Below are positions 34,986 to 44,502 of a DNA stretch of 64,000 bases, piece by piece (the stretch's first letter is position 1; the number at the start of each line of letters is the position of its first letter). The DNA comes from Bacteroidales bacterium Phil6. Its GTDB lineage: Bacteria; Bacteroidota; Bacteroidia; Bacteroidales; F082. The stretch covers positions 1 through 64,000 of the forward strand of contig NWBN01000029.1 in the NCBI GenBank assembly GCA_002633315.1. The letters run 5' to 3'. The notes below the pieces were generated by a model. It was given only the letters and a program-made list of their open reading frames with translations, made no database searches and had not been told where the DNA came from. The position numbers and the translations under genes were made by a program.

Positions 34986-37220
34986 TTATAATGTTTTTTC
35001 GTTAAACATGGCAGAGTCACGCAATATATGTCGTAATTCAACAACTATCTCTACCGACTCTTGTATAATATTGAGATATAGTAAAGATAAATCAATATTT
35101 TCTTGTTTGTCCTGTATTCTGTTCATCTGTTTCATACTGATAGCCATAATGCTGTCTTCTCTGTTTTTTATACGTTCTATTGCAGCATCGACATCTTTAT
35201 AATCAGCAGAATAGATGGTAATGTTGGCGGCATCTATAGCCCATAACACCTTGTTTTTTACTTCGTTCAACTCTTCTAAATATTTGTCGTTAAGAGGAGT
35301 GAACGAATTATCCACATATTCTTTGACAGGGTCGCAGATTCTTCGTAATGAATACAATATTTGCTCAACACAGTTATAATTAAGATGGAACCATGTGTTT
35401 TTCTTGATGACAAGATTTTCGTCAATTTTGCGCATCAGTTGTATCTCCTTGCGTTTCATCACTTTCATCACGTTTTTCTGTTCCTTGCATTGTATCAGTA
35501 ATTTACGCAAAGTTTTAATGTCTTCTTTGGCAAAAGCATCGATTATGTTGATATATACGTTTTTAAAGAAATCCAACATATCTGTCATGCTCTTCTTATT
35601 GTGTTCCATAAGAGCATTGAGAATAATATCTTTGTCATTTGAGTTGACAGCATTGTCGAAAACAGGATCTTCAGAAATGTTCTTATCATTGCCATTGATG
35701 TCTTTAAGGACAATAAACATTGCGATGCCTATCATTATCAGGATGCCTATTACGCCAGTATAGTTGAATACCAGAACAATGATAAAACTGAGCAGTAATG
35801 CAGCGATGGCAGTGATAAACCAGCCTCCTATAACCGAGAACATGCCTGTGACTCTGAAAACTGCGCTTTCGCGAGACCAAGCCTTGTCGGCGAGAGATGC
35901 ACCCATTGTTACCATAAAAGCTACGTATGTAGTTGATAACGGTAATTTTAACGATGTGCCCAATGCAATTATCATTGATGCCAACACAATACTTACCAAG
36001 CCTCTGATAAGATCGAAAGATGCATTATCTTCTATTATTGCTTCTTTTTGATTAAAACGGCTGTCTATCCATGCTTTGACTTTGTTCGGCATTGCATTGT
36101 TTACTGCACTGATAATGTTATTTGTTATTCTTACAATGCTTCTTGCAACGTGCGATGACCCGAATTGTTCATCACCGGCATTTTGTTTTGACAGGTCTAA
36201 AGATGTCTGCAAGACAATCTTGGCTTTTTTCGATGTCAATAATGTAACAGCCATGATGATACCGGCTATCAATATATAAATGAAACTTGCTGATGCAGAG
36301 CCGTTAAGGGAGAACATAAGATGTTGATCCAATGGCAATCCGCTCGCTTTGACACTGAGATATGTATCGAGACATGCTAATGGTACACCGATGAAGTTTA
36401 CAAGATCGTTGCCGGCGAATGCCATTGCCAAGGCAAATGTACCTATCAATACTATGACTTTTAAAACGTTAACTTTTAGGAAGTACAATAGCTGCATCAA
36501 TATAGTGAAAAAAATAAAAATACATCCCAACAACATTATTGTATTTTCATTAATCCATGTCAAAACTTCTTTTGTCATAAAAGATGCTCCTTTAAGGCCT
36601 TTGATAAGCATAAAATATACTAATGCAGTCGTTGCTATACCACCAAAGATGCCTATTTTCCATTTTAGGTTTTTCTTATAGTTGAAAGTAAAGACAAGAC
36701 GTGTTATATATTGTATTATGATGCTGAAAACAAAGGCGATTGCCACAGACAGGAAGATTCCCAATATCATCGTTAATGCTTTGTCTGTGTTTATCATTTG
36801 ACTAATACTTCCTTCCACATTACCTGTATGTGTTTTTATTATTGCCATTGCAAAGGTGGCTCCCAATAACTCGAACACTAACGATACCGAGGTCGAGGTC
36901 GGTAATCCCAATTTGTTGAAAATGTCGAGTAGGATAAGATTTGATATTACAACAGATAAGAAGATGATTATTACCTCGTTGGCATAAAAGAACTCGGGTG
37001 CCATGACGCCGTTTCTTGCTATCTCCATCATGCCATTACTTGTCGTCGCTCCACTGATTACTCCAATGGCGGCAATAATTGTGACAGTTCTGTATGATGC
37101 GGATTTTGTTCCGACAGCAGACGACATGAAATTACAAGCATCATTGCTGACACCGGCACATAATCCTAAAATAGCTAATACAATAACGAAAACTAAAATT
37201 ATTGGTAATAAGAACTCCAT
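34986..37220 (-). CDS. PiT family inorganic phosphate transporter with PhoU-like tail
   Basis: A 744-residue membrane protein. The N-terminal ~500 residues carry the two inverted PiT repeats, with GVSNDACNFMSSAVGTKSASY in the first and the segment LGTSLKLPLSTTYVAFMVTMGASLADKAWSRESA in the second, and about twelve membrane helices. The remaining ~230 residues are soluble and helical (IIDAFAKEDIKTLRKLLIQ, QILYSLRRICDPVKEYV, NIIQESVEIVVELRHIL) and resemble PhoU, which in other bacteria is a separate regulator of phosphate uptake. The first in-frame codon is a TTG at 37226; the ATG at 37220 is preferred. Likely cotranscribed with glmS. Confidence 0.85.
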   Translation of the reverse strand: MEFLLPIILVFVIVLAILGLCAGVSNDACNFMSSAVGTKSASYRTVTIIAAIGVISGATTSNGMMEIARNGVMAPEFFYANEVIIIFLSVVISNLILLDIFNKLGLPTSTSVSLVFELLGATFAMAIIKTHTGNVEGSISQMINTDKALTMILGIFLSVAIAFVFSIIIQYITRLVFTFNYKKNLKWKIGIFGGIATTALVYFMLIKGLKGASFMTKEVLTWINENTIMLLGCIFIFFTILMQLLYFLKVNVLKVIVLIGTFALAMAFAGNDLVNFIGVPLACLDTYLSVKASGLPLDQHLMFSLNGSASASFIYILIAGIIMAVTLLTSKKAKIVLQTSLDLSKQNAGDEQFGSSHVARSIVRITNNIISAVNNAMPNKVKAWIDSRFNQKEAIIEDNASFDLIRGLVSIVLASMIIALGTSLKLPLSTTYVAFMVTMGASLADKAWSRESAVFRVTGMFSVIGGWFITAIAALLLSFIIVLVFNYTGVIGILIMIGIAMFIVLKDINGNDKNISEDPVFDNAVNSNDKDIILNALMEHNKKSMTDMLDFFKNVYINIIDAFAKEDIKTLRKLLIQCKEQKNVMKVMKRKEIQLMRKIDENLVIKKNTWFHLNYNCVEQILYSLRRICDPVKEYVDNSFTPLNDKYLEELNEVKNKVLWAIDAANITIYSADYKDVDAAIERIKNREDSIMAISMKQMNRIQDKQENIDLSLLYLNIIQESVEIVVELRHILRDSAMFNEKTL

Positions 37221-37248
37221 TTTCAACCGAAATTACAAAAATAATTGG

Positions 37249-37256
37249 CAAAAATA
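37249..37256 (-). promoter_or_regulatory. -7 box of the PiT-glmS pair (TATTTTTG)
   Basis: TAnnTTTG element on the minus strand 28 bases before the ATG at 37220. Confidence 0.5.
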
Positions 37257-37582
37257 GACAAAATTTCTTATAAAAGATAATTTTTTTTGTAAAATATGAA
37301 ACTGATAAGCCATCTGCCAGGTTGAATTATGAAGATGATTTGAGAAATTCTATTCTATAAATAAAGCAAGTTTTCCAATTCCTTTTAATCTCTGCAAGTT
37401 ATATTTAAATATCTATGGCAAGACTTTTGCGTAGAAGTCCGAATTCAATATGTTGGTGGAGCTGTTGTTTCTCTGTTGTTTGAGAGCATGTTAAGTGAGA
37501 TATTTTGAGTTGTTTTTGAGTAAACACTGTATTTGTTTCAAGCTTGATTCAAGATAAACGGTATTTCCTGTTGTGAAATATA
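37257..37582. other. Intergenic stretch, no gene seen
   Basis: About 325 bases between the PiT promoter and the end of the EFR1-type gene. AT-rich, with no reading frame, tRNA or strong hairpin that I could support. Confidence 0.6.
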
Positions 37583-38407
37583 TTAAATGAAAATCTTGTT
37601 TTCTGCCCTGCGCATATATTTCTTTTCAAGTTCTGTTTTATGGTACAGATAACCTTCGTCATCGAAATATTTCGCATGGGTCGGACATTTTTTGACACAA
37701 GCACCGCATTTTATACAAATGCCCGTAACTTGTGAAAAATCAACAAAAGAGATAGATCCCATAGGGCAACTTTCAGCGCACAGACCGCATTTTATGCATG
37801 CGCTACTTGTCTTTGGTTTTACTTTTCTTATGTCAATTTTCACACCACTGTTTGTTTGAGGCTGATAATACCCTGACAAGGCATCGCCGTCAACATGAAT
37901 GGCAGTGTGTACATGTTCGTTTATATTTATTTTTAGTATTTTGGCATGCATTTTTGAAGCAAAATCTTTTGCAAAAGCAATATCACGTTCATCCGGTCTT
38001 CCGGCTGCTAAAGTATATGAGAAGGAGTGTTCACATGAGAAAGCCCCGGCACCTATGGTCATGAAATCATGTTGTTCAAGAAGATTTCTCAATTCTACAA
38101 GGGCATTGTCGTAAGCTCTGTTGCCAAAGGTGACGACAGGTATTGCAAAGGCAGAGTTGCCATTTATGGTATCCAAATAGTTAAGAAGCAGATTTGGAAG
38201 TCTGCCGGCGTAAGTCGGAAGTCCAAAAACCACAATATCTTCCGGAGAAATTTCCGGAAAGGATTGTCGGTGTGAAGGTGGAGTGAAATCGTAAGTTTTG
38301 ATTTTTATGGCAAAAAGTCTTGACAACTCATCACCGATTGTATCGACAATTTTTTTTGTGGTTCCTGTCGGACTGAAATAAATCTTATAAATTGAGAATG
38401 GTGTCAT
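37583..38407 (-). CDS. EFR1-type flavodoxin-ferredoxin protein
   Basis: A 274-residue cytosolic electron carrier or reductase. The N-terminal ~170 residues are flavodoxin-like with the FMN phosphate loop YFSPTGTTKKIVD and the ring-binding segments FGLPTYAGRLP and VTFGNRAYDNAL. The C-terminus holds two 4Fe-4S motifs, CIKCGLCAESCPMGS and CIKCGACVKKCPTHA. This is the EFR1 (ferrodoxin) arrangement common in anaerobes. Monocistronic, with a promoter just upstream; partners are not evident. A role in delivering low-potential electrons, perhaps to the Fe-S aldo/keto reductase 7 kb away, is only a guess. Confidence 0.87.
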   Translation of the reverse strand: MTPFSIYKIYFSPTGTTKKIVDTIGDELSRLFAIKIKTYDFTPPSHRQSFPEISPEDIVVFGLPTYAGRLPNLLLNYLDTINGNSAFAIPVVTFGNRAYDNALVELRNLLEQHDFMTIGAGAFSCEHSFSYTLAAGRPDERDIAFAKDFASKMHAKILKININEHVHTAIHVDGDALSGYYQPQTNSGVKIDIRKVKPKTSSACIKCGLCAESCPMGSISFVDFSQVTGICIKCGACVKKCPTHAKYFDDEGYLYHKTELEKKYMRRAENKIFI

Positions 38408-38435
38408 GTCATGGTTGTTTGATTGATTCGAAATG

Positions 38436-38443
38436 CAAAAATA
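38436..38443 (-). promoter_or_regulatory. -7 box of the EFR1-type gene (TATTTTTG)
   Basis: TAnnTTTG element on the minus strand 28 bases before the ATG at 38407. Confidence 0.5.
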
Positions 38444-38755
38444 ATTACAACTCGTAATATTTGCAAAATGTTTTTGTGGAAAGAACGATAGAGTTTTTTA
38501 GTGCAATTTTCAAAAACTTGTTGATATGGGTTAAAAGTTAAGTTTTTCTAAATTGTACCGAAACTGATTTTTTTATGATATAATAATAAAAAGTGATATA
38601 TTGTTTATTTCTTAGATGTTGTTATTGAAATAATGTTTTTTCTCAATTGTTTGGTTTCAACCTTTGTTTTTCCAATAGCATTATTATTGACATGATATGA
38701 GGGTTTCCAACATAATTATGCATAAATAAATTTATTTTCAGGTAACAATTATGAT
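38444..38755. other. Intergenic stretch, no gene seen
   Basis: About 310 AT-rich bases between the EFR1-type promoter and the end of the HAD phosphatase gene. No frame, RNA or convincing terminator found. Confidence 0.6.
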
Positions 38756-39406
38756 TCAATTGTTATTGACAATAGATATAATATCATTGGTGTTATGTAT
38801 CATGGAAGTGATGCCGTTAGCTCTGAGGAACTTTTCATCTCTGAATCCCCATAGTACAGCAACGAAATCTATTCCGGCATTGGCACTTGTCTTGAAATCG
38901 ACTTCTGAATCACCGAACATAATAGCATGTTTTTTTTCTATGTCCAAAGTCTCAAGGATTTTGAATATGCCATCGGGATGAGGCTTGCGTCTTACTGTTT
39001 CGCTTTCGCCGACAACCATGTCATAAAGGCCTTTAAAATAATGCTCGCAAACTTCTACTGCAGCGTCATGGAATTTATTGGATACTATTGCGATTTTCTT
39101 TCCTTCTGTTTTTAGGCGTTTCAATACTTCGGTGATGCCGTCGTAAGGTTTTGTTTTGTCGCAACAGTGTTCAGCATAATGGTTTTTGAACAATTCATAA
39201 CATGTTTCGAATTGAGTTTCCGTGATATCTTCCGGAAGGGATAGTTTTACAAGTTGTTTTACTCCATTGCCAACAAAACTGCAAATTTCGTCCAATGTTC
39301 TTTTCGGATAACCGTAATGCGACATGCAGTAGTTTACACTGTCTTTCAAGTCTTCCAAAGTATATAATAAAGTCCCGTCCAGGTCAAAAACAACCAGGTT
39401 TTTCAT
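38756..39406 (-). CDS. HAD-family phosphatase, phosphoglycolate phosphatase-like
   Basis: A 216-residue HAD hydrolase. The nucleophile motif FDLDGTLLYTLEDL opens the protein, a helical cap follows (VNYCMSHYGYPKRTLDEICSFVGNGV), then motif II in KIAIVSNKFHD, the motif III lysine near ETVRRKPHPDG, and the acidic motif IV in AIMFGDSEVDFKTSANAG. The pattern is that of Gph-type phosphatases, which clear 2-phosphoglycolate or other small phosphoesters. The frame opens seven codons earlier, but the promoter box lies there, so ATG 39406 is used. Monocistronic. Confidence 0.88.
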   Translation of the reverse strand: MKNLVVFDLDGTLLYTLEDLKDSVNYCMSHYGYPKRTLDEICSFVGNGVKQLVKLSLPEDITETQFETCYELFKNHYAEHCCDKTKPYDGITEVLKRLKTEGKKIAIVSNKFHDAAVEVCEHYFKGLYDMVVGESETVRRKPHPDGIFKILETLDIEKKHAIMFGDSEVDFKTSANAGIDFVAVLWGFRDEKFLRANGITSMIHNTNDIISIVNNN

Positions 39407-39424
39407 AGTGTTGTCATTTTGGCA

Positions 39425-39432
39425 CAAAGATA
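39425..39432 (-). promoter_or_regulatory. -7 box of the HAD phosphatase gene (TATCTTTG)
   Basis: Exact TAnnTTTG element, minus strand, 18 bases before the ATG at 39406, in the gap after the efflux operon. Confidence 0.65.
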
Positions 39433-39458
39433 CTGTTTTTTTTGTTATGTCAGATGCA

Positions 39459-40643
39459 TTAACATACGTTGTTGTCTGCTGTATGCAAATTTTTACGAAA
39501 TCTTCTTCTGTATAGAAGACAGGTGATGATAAAGTAAACGACAGACTGCGTGCATAAAGCAGTCAACTCGTAATGTATGTCAGGAATCAATGCCCCCATC
39601 TCCGAGATGCGAATATAACCCGTTATTCCGAATGTTGAAGGGAAAAGGTGCGACAGTATTTTCCATATTAATGGCATGTTTTGTACAGGCCAGGACAAAC
39701 CGGACATGAAAAGCAAAGGTATTGACATGAAGACAAATACCAGTATCAGAGATTCTCTGTCACGTGACAGAATAGATAATGCCATACTGAAAAAGACACA
39801 AGCAGTAAGATAGGTTGCCATAAAAGGCAGCAATGTTTTCCATTGCCAGATATGGACGAGATGGAAGATGTCGGGGATGATACAAACAAGATAAACGCTA
39901 ATAACAGCATAAATGCACCAATATGCACCGGCACGACCGAACAGCATCTGAACAGGTTTTATGTTGTCTGTCCAATAGTAGGTTTCTCCTTTATTAAGTC
40001 GCTCGCGTTCATCACCGGCAAGCATGCCTACGCCTAAAATCATAGTTTGTTGAATGATGAGTATCAATATTGCAGGTATCAAGAAAGAGGCGAAACCACT
40101 TTGTGTGTTAAACATGGGTACATAACGGTATGCAAGAGGGTATGAAAATGTCTCTATTTGTCTTTCAGAGGCACCGCCAAGACGTTCGGCTTTGATATCG
40201 TAATTCATGTCAAGGGACACCTCGGTGCAAGCACTGTAGATGGCTTTATAATAAAGGAATCCGCTCATGTCAGAATAAAGACATATCGATGTCTGCATGC
40301 CTTCTGCTATGTCATTGGCAAAAGATGACGGAATATATATTATGGCGTATGCATTGTTGTGATGCATCATTTCCTTTGCCTCTTCCATGTCGGCACATTG
40401 TCCAATGATTTTTATATCAGCTGTTGCATCGACTTTCCTGATAAACTCACGGCTCAATGAAGAATGGGAGTCATCTACGACAATGGCAGGGACCTCCGTG
40501 ACTATTTCATTGTTATATAAATATGAATATAATAAAGGATATAAGAGGGGTACGACAAAGAAAAACAACAACACTCCTTCATCATGAATTATTCGTTTTA
40601 ACTCATGAAACCATACTGTTAATATGTCAATAAACCATTTCAT
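39459..40643 (-). CDS. ABC-2 type permease (second of the efflux operon)
   Basis: A 394-residue inner-membrane protein of the YbhR/YhhJ type: one N-terminal membrane helix (GVLLFFFVVPLLYPLLYSYLY), a ~150-residue periplasmic domain (AIVVDDSHSSLSREFIRKVDATADIKI), then about five helices (FLIPAILILIIQQTMILGVG, SLILVFVFMSIPLLFMSGLSWPVQNMP). Such permeases normally pair with an ATP-binding subunit, which is missing here. It is the last gene of tolC-hlyD-permease-permease, 8 bases after its paralogue. Probably forms a heterodimer with it. Confidence 0.85.
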   Translation of the reverse strand: MKWFIDILTVWFHELKRIIHDEGVLLFFFVVPLLYPLLYSYLYNNEIVTEVPAIVVDDSHSSLSREFIRKVDATADIKIIGQCADMEEAKEMMHHNNAYAIIYIPSSFANDIAEGMQTSICLYSDMSGFLYYKAIYSACTEVSLDMNYDIKAERLGGASERQIETFSYPLAYRYVPMFNTQSGFASFLIPAILILIIQQTMILGVGMLAGDERERLNKGETYYWTDNIKPVQMLFGRAGAYWCIYAVISVYLVCIIPDIFHLVHIWQWKTLLPFMATYLTACVFFSMALSILSRDRESLILVFVFMSIPLLFMSGLSWPVQNMPLIWKILSHLFPSTFGITGYIRISEMGALIPDIHYELTALCTQSVVYFIITCLLYRRRFRKNLHTADNNVC

Positions 40644-40651
40644 TGTTTTAA

Positions 40652-41818
40652 TTATATGGTGTAATGATATTCAGATAAAAATGTTTTCAGTCTGTTGACT
40701 ACAAAAAATGGCAGAATGATAAACAATAATATGAATACATAATTAATCCATGTGTAATGCCAAGACAGACCGTTCAGAGCCTGAGATGCATATATCAAGA
40801 AATAATGACGTAAGGGAAAAAGAAATGACAATGCTTTCATGGGAGCAGGAAAGGCGATATAAGGGAATGAGAATCCGGAGATTGGAAAAGACAACACACC
40901 CCATAAGGTGGCAAGACTCAACGCCCAACGCAACGACGGCACCATGGCACAAATAAATAGTGCCAAACCTTGTGATGCCAATATTAATAAGGTGGCTGGT
41001 ATAAGCATTGCGATAAAACTGCAATTTAAAGGAAATTGATAATATCCGTACATGATAGCCATGTATAACAATGTCATAATAAACCATATCACGAATTGAG
41101 GTAGCATTTTACTCGTCAATGCCTTAATGATATTATTGTCAGATGCAGAAAGCCATTCCTTGGCTGTTTCTTCTTTTATTTCTCCGTAAATGGAAAATAT
41201 GGTGATTTGTAGAATAAGAAGCATCAATATTCCCGGGAGCATGGTGTTACAAAGATATACGGAGTAGTTCAGCCGAGGATTGTTGACAGGGAACATTTCG
41301 ATTTTTATTGGTTGGAGCACCGCCATTGCCTGTTGTTCTGATAATCCCTGGGCATATAATGTAGCTCTTGTCAATGCTCCGGATGCATATTCCGACATCA
41401 TTTTCATATCTCTGTATTCCAGGGATGACGGTATGATATAAGATGCCGATGTGTAGAATGAGACAACCGGTTGTCTGCTTGCGAGAGCTTGTTCCGTAGT
41501 ACCTTCCGGGATATAATAAAATGCATATATTTCGCCACGTTGCATTGCTTCTCGTGCTTCTGCAAAATTGTTATATTGAGCCGTTATCTCGGTCTGTTGA
41601 AAAGCGTCGAGGTTGCGGATGACCTGTCTCGTGACAGAGGTGTTGTCTTCATCGACGACAGCAACAGGGATGTCTGTTGGCAGACCGTTTGACATCATTG
41701 TGGTGAAAAACACAAACACCAATGCAGGAGCTATTATCATGCAGAAGAGATAAAGAGGACGTGAAGTCATTCTTTTGCACTCTCTCACAACAAGGGCGAA
41801 AAAAGTGTTATTTGACAT
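40652..41818 (-). CDS. ABC-2 type permease (first of the efflux operon)
   Basis: A 388-residue paralogue of the next gene with the same plan: N-terminal helix (LYLFCMIIAPALVFVFFTTM), periplasmic domain (VAVVDEDNTSVTRQVIRNLDAFQQTEI), then a bundle of about five helices (MLPGILMLLILQITIFSIYGEI, FPISGFSFPYIAFPAPMKALSF). Fourteen bases separate it from hlyD. The ABC-2 class exports drugs, lipids or polysaccharides; the substrate is not predictable. Divergence between the two permeases suggests an old duplication. Confidence 0.85.
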   Translation of the reverse strand: MSNNTFFALVVRECKRMTSRPLYLFCMIIAPALVFVFFTTMMSNGLPTDIPVAVVDEDNTSVTRQVIRNLDAFQQTEITAQYNNFAEAREAMQRGEIYAFYYIPEGTTEQALASRQPVVSFYTSASYIIPSSLEYRDMKMMSEYASGALTRATLYAQGLSEQQAMAVLQPIKIEMFPVNNPRLNYSVYLCNTMLPGILMLLILQITIFSIYGEIKEETAKEWLSASDNNIIKALTSKMLPQFVIWFIMTLLYMAIMYGYYQFPLNCSFIAMLIPATLLILASQGLALFICAMVPSLRWALSLATLWGVLSFPISGFSFPYIAFPAPMKALSFLFPLRHYFLIYASQALNGLSWHYTWINYVFILLFIILPFFVVNRLKTFLSEYHYTI

Positions 41819-41832
41819 GTAAATCGTTGTTT

Positions 41833-42825
41833 TTAATTTATTTTATATAATACTGTCATTCCCGCTTTAAGGTCTTCAACTGGTGATAAAGGTATCGCTC
41901 TAACCTCGAAAGTACGCAGGTCATATTGTCCTGTTTGTTTCGTGGCTTTCCAGGCTGCAAAATCGCCAATGTCTTTTATATAGTTTATTTTCATAATGAC
42001 GTTCATGTCAAGAGCAGGGATAAAAGTGTTTATCTCATTATTTATTTTGAGGTCTTTGAGGTAGTCTTCTCTTACGTTAAACGATACCCATTGGTCTTCC
42101 GGCATGGCGATATTCATTACAGGAGCTCCGGTACCTACTAATTCTCCAATATGTGGAAATATCTCTGTAACTTCACCGTCAGCGTATGCTGTCAATATGG
42201 TCTCATTAATATAGGAAGATACTTCAGCAATAACGCCTTCTGCTTGTAACACCTGTGCTGCAGCCATGTGTTTGTCTTCTTCTTGTGCACCGTTGAGAGC
42301 GAGGTCGTATTGTGCCTTGGCGGCTTTCTCTGTTGCCATGGCAGCCTCATATTGAGCCTTGGTCTCATCATAACGTTGTTCGCTCACCACACCTTCCTTG
42401 AACAAGTTTCCTATTCTTGTAAAGGACTTTTCCATAATCTCGCGTCCCACAACAGCTTTTTGCCATAATTCGTAAGCAGCTTGTATCTGTTCCTGTCTGG
42501 CGCCTTTTTCTGCCTTTTGATTCTGAGCTTTGGCAGCCATACGAACAGCCTCTGCCTGTTCCATTTTTGCTGTGACTTCAGGAGCCTCAATGATGGCAAG
42601 AGTATCGCCCTTCTTTACGTTCTGTCCTTCTCTGACTTTAAATTCTAATATTCTTCCGGGCACCTTGCTTGATACCCTGTATTCCGATACTTCAGCTTGT
42701 CCTTGTATTATCTCTTCATTTTTTCCGAATGTAAGTATTCCAATTATACAGACTATTGCTATTATTATCGCCAGGATGGCTATTGCCGTGTAGGTTGTTA
42801 TTCTCTGTTGTTTATCTGTTGTCAT
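41833..42825 (-). CDS. HlyD/EmrA-type membrane fusion protein
   Basis: A 330-residue periplasmic adaptor anchored by one N-terminal helix (YTAIAILAIIIAIVCIIGILTFG). The lipoyl half-motifs (VSSKVPGRILEFKVREGQNVKKGDTLAII and ILTAYADGEVTEIFPHIGELVGTG) flank a long alpha-hairpin rich in Ala, Gln and Lys (AEAVRMAAKAQNQKAEKG, AQYEAAMATEKAAKAQYDLAL). It bridges the inner-membrane permeases and the TolC channel. Placed between tolC (7 bases) and the permeases (14 bases) on the same transcript. Confidence 0.9.
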   Translation of the reverse strand: MTTDKQQRITTYTAIAILAIIIAIVCIIGILTFGKNEEIIQGQAEVSEYRVSSKVPGRILEFKVREGQNVKKGDTLAIIEAPEVTAKMEQAEAVRMAAKAQNQKAEKGARQEQIQAAYELWQKAVVGREIMEKSFTRIGNLFKEGVVSEQRYDETKAQYEAAMATEKAAKAQYDLALNGAQEEDKHMAAAQVLQAEGVIAEVSSYINETILTAYADGEVTEIFPHIGELVGTGAPVMNIAMPEDQWVSFNVREDYLKDLKINNEINTFIPALDMNVIMKINYIKDIGDFAAWKATKQTGQYDLRTFEVRAIPLSPVEDLKAGMTVLYKIN

Positions 42826-42832
42826 ATTGATG

Positions 42833-44332
42833 TTATTTTAATGTTCCTGTTGCTTTTCTTAAATATGTTGTTGCCATGATGTAGTCTATCTTGGCGTCAA
42901 TAAGTTCTGATTGTACATTAAGCCATGATGTTTGAGCCTCAGTTACTTCTGAAGCTGTCATCACACCTTCTTTAAAGCCCAAGTCTGCAATACGCATGTT
43001 TTCTTCTGCGTCAGACAGTTTGTCGCTGCAGGCAATGATTCGAGATTGCGCCTCTTCTATCTGTTTCTCATATTGTCTGACTTGTAACATTATCATTTCT
43101 TTGCTGTCTTCGAGTTGTATTTTGGCAATTCTTGCCTCTGATTCTGCTTTGCGTATCTTGTATAATCCTTCACCCCAGTGAAACAATGGTATTTTGGCAA
43201 TGACTCCTATGTTCCAGAACCCACTGAATTCATTTTCAAAACCGTTGAAACACGATGGATTACTGATGATGTAGTTGCCTGCCAAAGATACAGTAGGCAG
43301 GAAATCGGAACGAATGATGTTGACTTTCTTGTCATAAATTTTAGTTGCCAACAACAAACTTGTCAGTTCAGGACGTTTTTCAAATATTTCTTCTTCGGTA
43401 TATTCCAAACTGTCATTACTGATAATAATGTCATCGATAGATTGGGTCTCGAGCAATATGTCACTGTCTATCGGTAATCCGCAATGTTGACACAATAGCA
43501 TTTTGGATAACATAAGACCATTGCGTACTTTTAACAACGTCAACTCTGCATCATTGAGTTTTACCTTTACATTGAGTTTGTCTGCTGTTGTGGCAACACC
43601 TTCTTCTACCATTTTGTCAACATCGGATACGATGTCTTTTAATAAGTTGACATAATTTTCGGCTAATTTGCATTTATTCGACAAAGATACAATCTGCCAA
43701 TAAGCCTGATCTGTCGTCACAATAATCTCGTTTTGTTCTGTATCATACTGAGATTGAGCCAGTTGTTTGGAATAGAGGGCTATTTTGTTATAAGCACGTA
43801 TTTTCCCTCCAACATATATGGGTTCTTGTAACGAAATCATTCCACCGTAGATGTTTTGTGTATCAGGGGTCAGGCTGTTGGCTATTTCTGTGCCGATGGC
43901 GTCTAATGCAGCACCCAGGTTGGCTCCTTGCATCATGCCGAGAATATTTTGTATTGCGGTGCTGTTGCTGATGATGTTCAATAGGTAAGGGTCCTGAATT
44001 ATTTGTAGGATATAATTCTGCAGGTTGCCGTTTATGTTGCTTCCGATATTGCTCAAAGCATCATACTGACTGTCGCTTATTAAAGCAAAACTTTTACTGT
44101 TGTACATGTAAATACCTGTCGCAGAGAGTTTTGGTAAATAATTGGAGAATGCAGCCTTTTTTTCATTATCGGCCATTATCATTTTCTCTCTTGCAATCTT
44201 TAACTCGTTGTTATTTTCCAATGCAAGTTCTCGACATTCTTGTAAAGACATTGTGCGTTGGGCTTTCAGATTGTCGCTCCCCATTATTGACAATAATAAC
44301 AAAACAATGATGATTGTCTTACGTGGTTCCAT
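42833..44332 (-). CDS. TolC-family outer-membrane efflux channel
   Basis: A 499-residue outer-membrane protein (signal-like N-terminus MEPRKTIIIVLLLLSIMGSDNLKAQ). Two TolC repeats can be seen, starting at MSLQECRELALENNNELKIAREKM and at EEIFEKRPELTSLLLATKIYDKK, each followed by long coiled-coil helices (KLKLAENYVNLLKDIVS-like segments and IQLEDSKEMIMLQVRQYEKQ). The frame runs 39 codons further upstream, but that extension covers the promoter; the ATG at 44332 begins a good signal peptide. It leads the efflux operon and is divergent from an AraC regulator 170 bases away. Confidence 0.9.
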   Translation of the reverse strand: MEPRKTIIIVLLLLSIMGSDNLKAQRTMSLQECRELALENNNELKIAREKMIMADNEKKAAFSNYLPKLSATGIYMYNSKSFALISDSQYDALSNIGSNINGNLQNYILQIIQDPYLLNIISNSTAIQNILGMMQGANLGAALDAIGTEIANSLTPDTQNIYGGMISLQEPIYVGGKIRAYNKIALYSKQLAQSQYDTEQNEIIVTTDQAYWQIVSLSNKCKLAENYVNLLKDIVSDVDKMVEEGVATTADKLNVKVKLNDAELTLLKVRNGLMLSKMLLCQHCGLPIDSDILLETQSIDDIIISNDSLEYTEEEIFEKRPELTSLLLATKIYDKKVNIIRSDFLPTVSLAGNYIISNPSCFNGFENEFSGFWNIGVIAKIPLFHWGEGLYKIRKAESEARIAKIQLEDSKEMIMLQVRQYEKQIEEAQSRIIACSDKLSDAEENMRIADLGFKEGVMTASEVTEAQTSWLNVQSELIDAKIDYIMATTYLRKATGTLK

Positions 44333-44372
44333 ATTTTTTTGATTAAATAACAAGTTGCTATTATTATGGTTG

Positions 44373-44380
44373 CAAAAATA
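44373..44380 (-). promoter_or_regulatory. -7 box of the efflux operon (TATTTTTG)
   Basis: TAnnTTTG element, minus strand, 40 bases before the ATG at 44332. The 100 bases between it and the divergent AraC box at 44480-44487 are a likely operator region. Confidence 0.5.
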
Positions 44381-44479
44381 CAGTAAAATTAATGTGTGTA
44401 ATAATGTAAAATAGTTTGTAATAAATGTAAAAATGTACAATTTTTGCATAAAAATACAGTATATATGAATAAAATAATG

Positions 44480-44487
44480 TATATTTG
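44480..44487 (+). promoter_or_regulatory. -7 box of the AraC-type regulator gene (TATATTTG)
   Basis: TAnnTTTG element 15 bases before the ATG at 44503. Confidence 0.5.
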
Positions 44488-44502
44488 TTGAAAATTTGAA
44501 AT

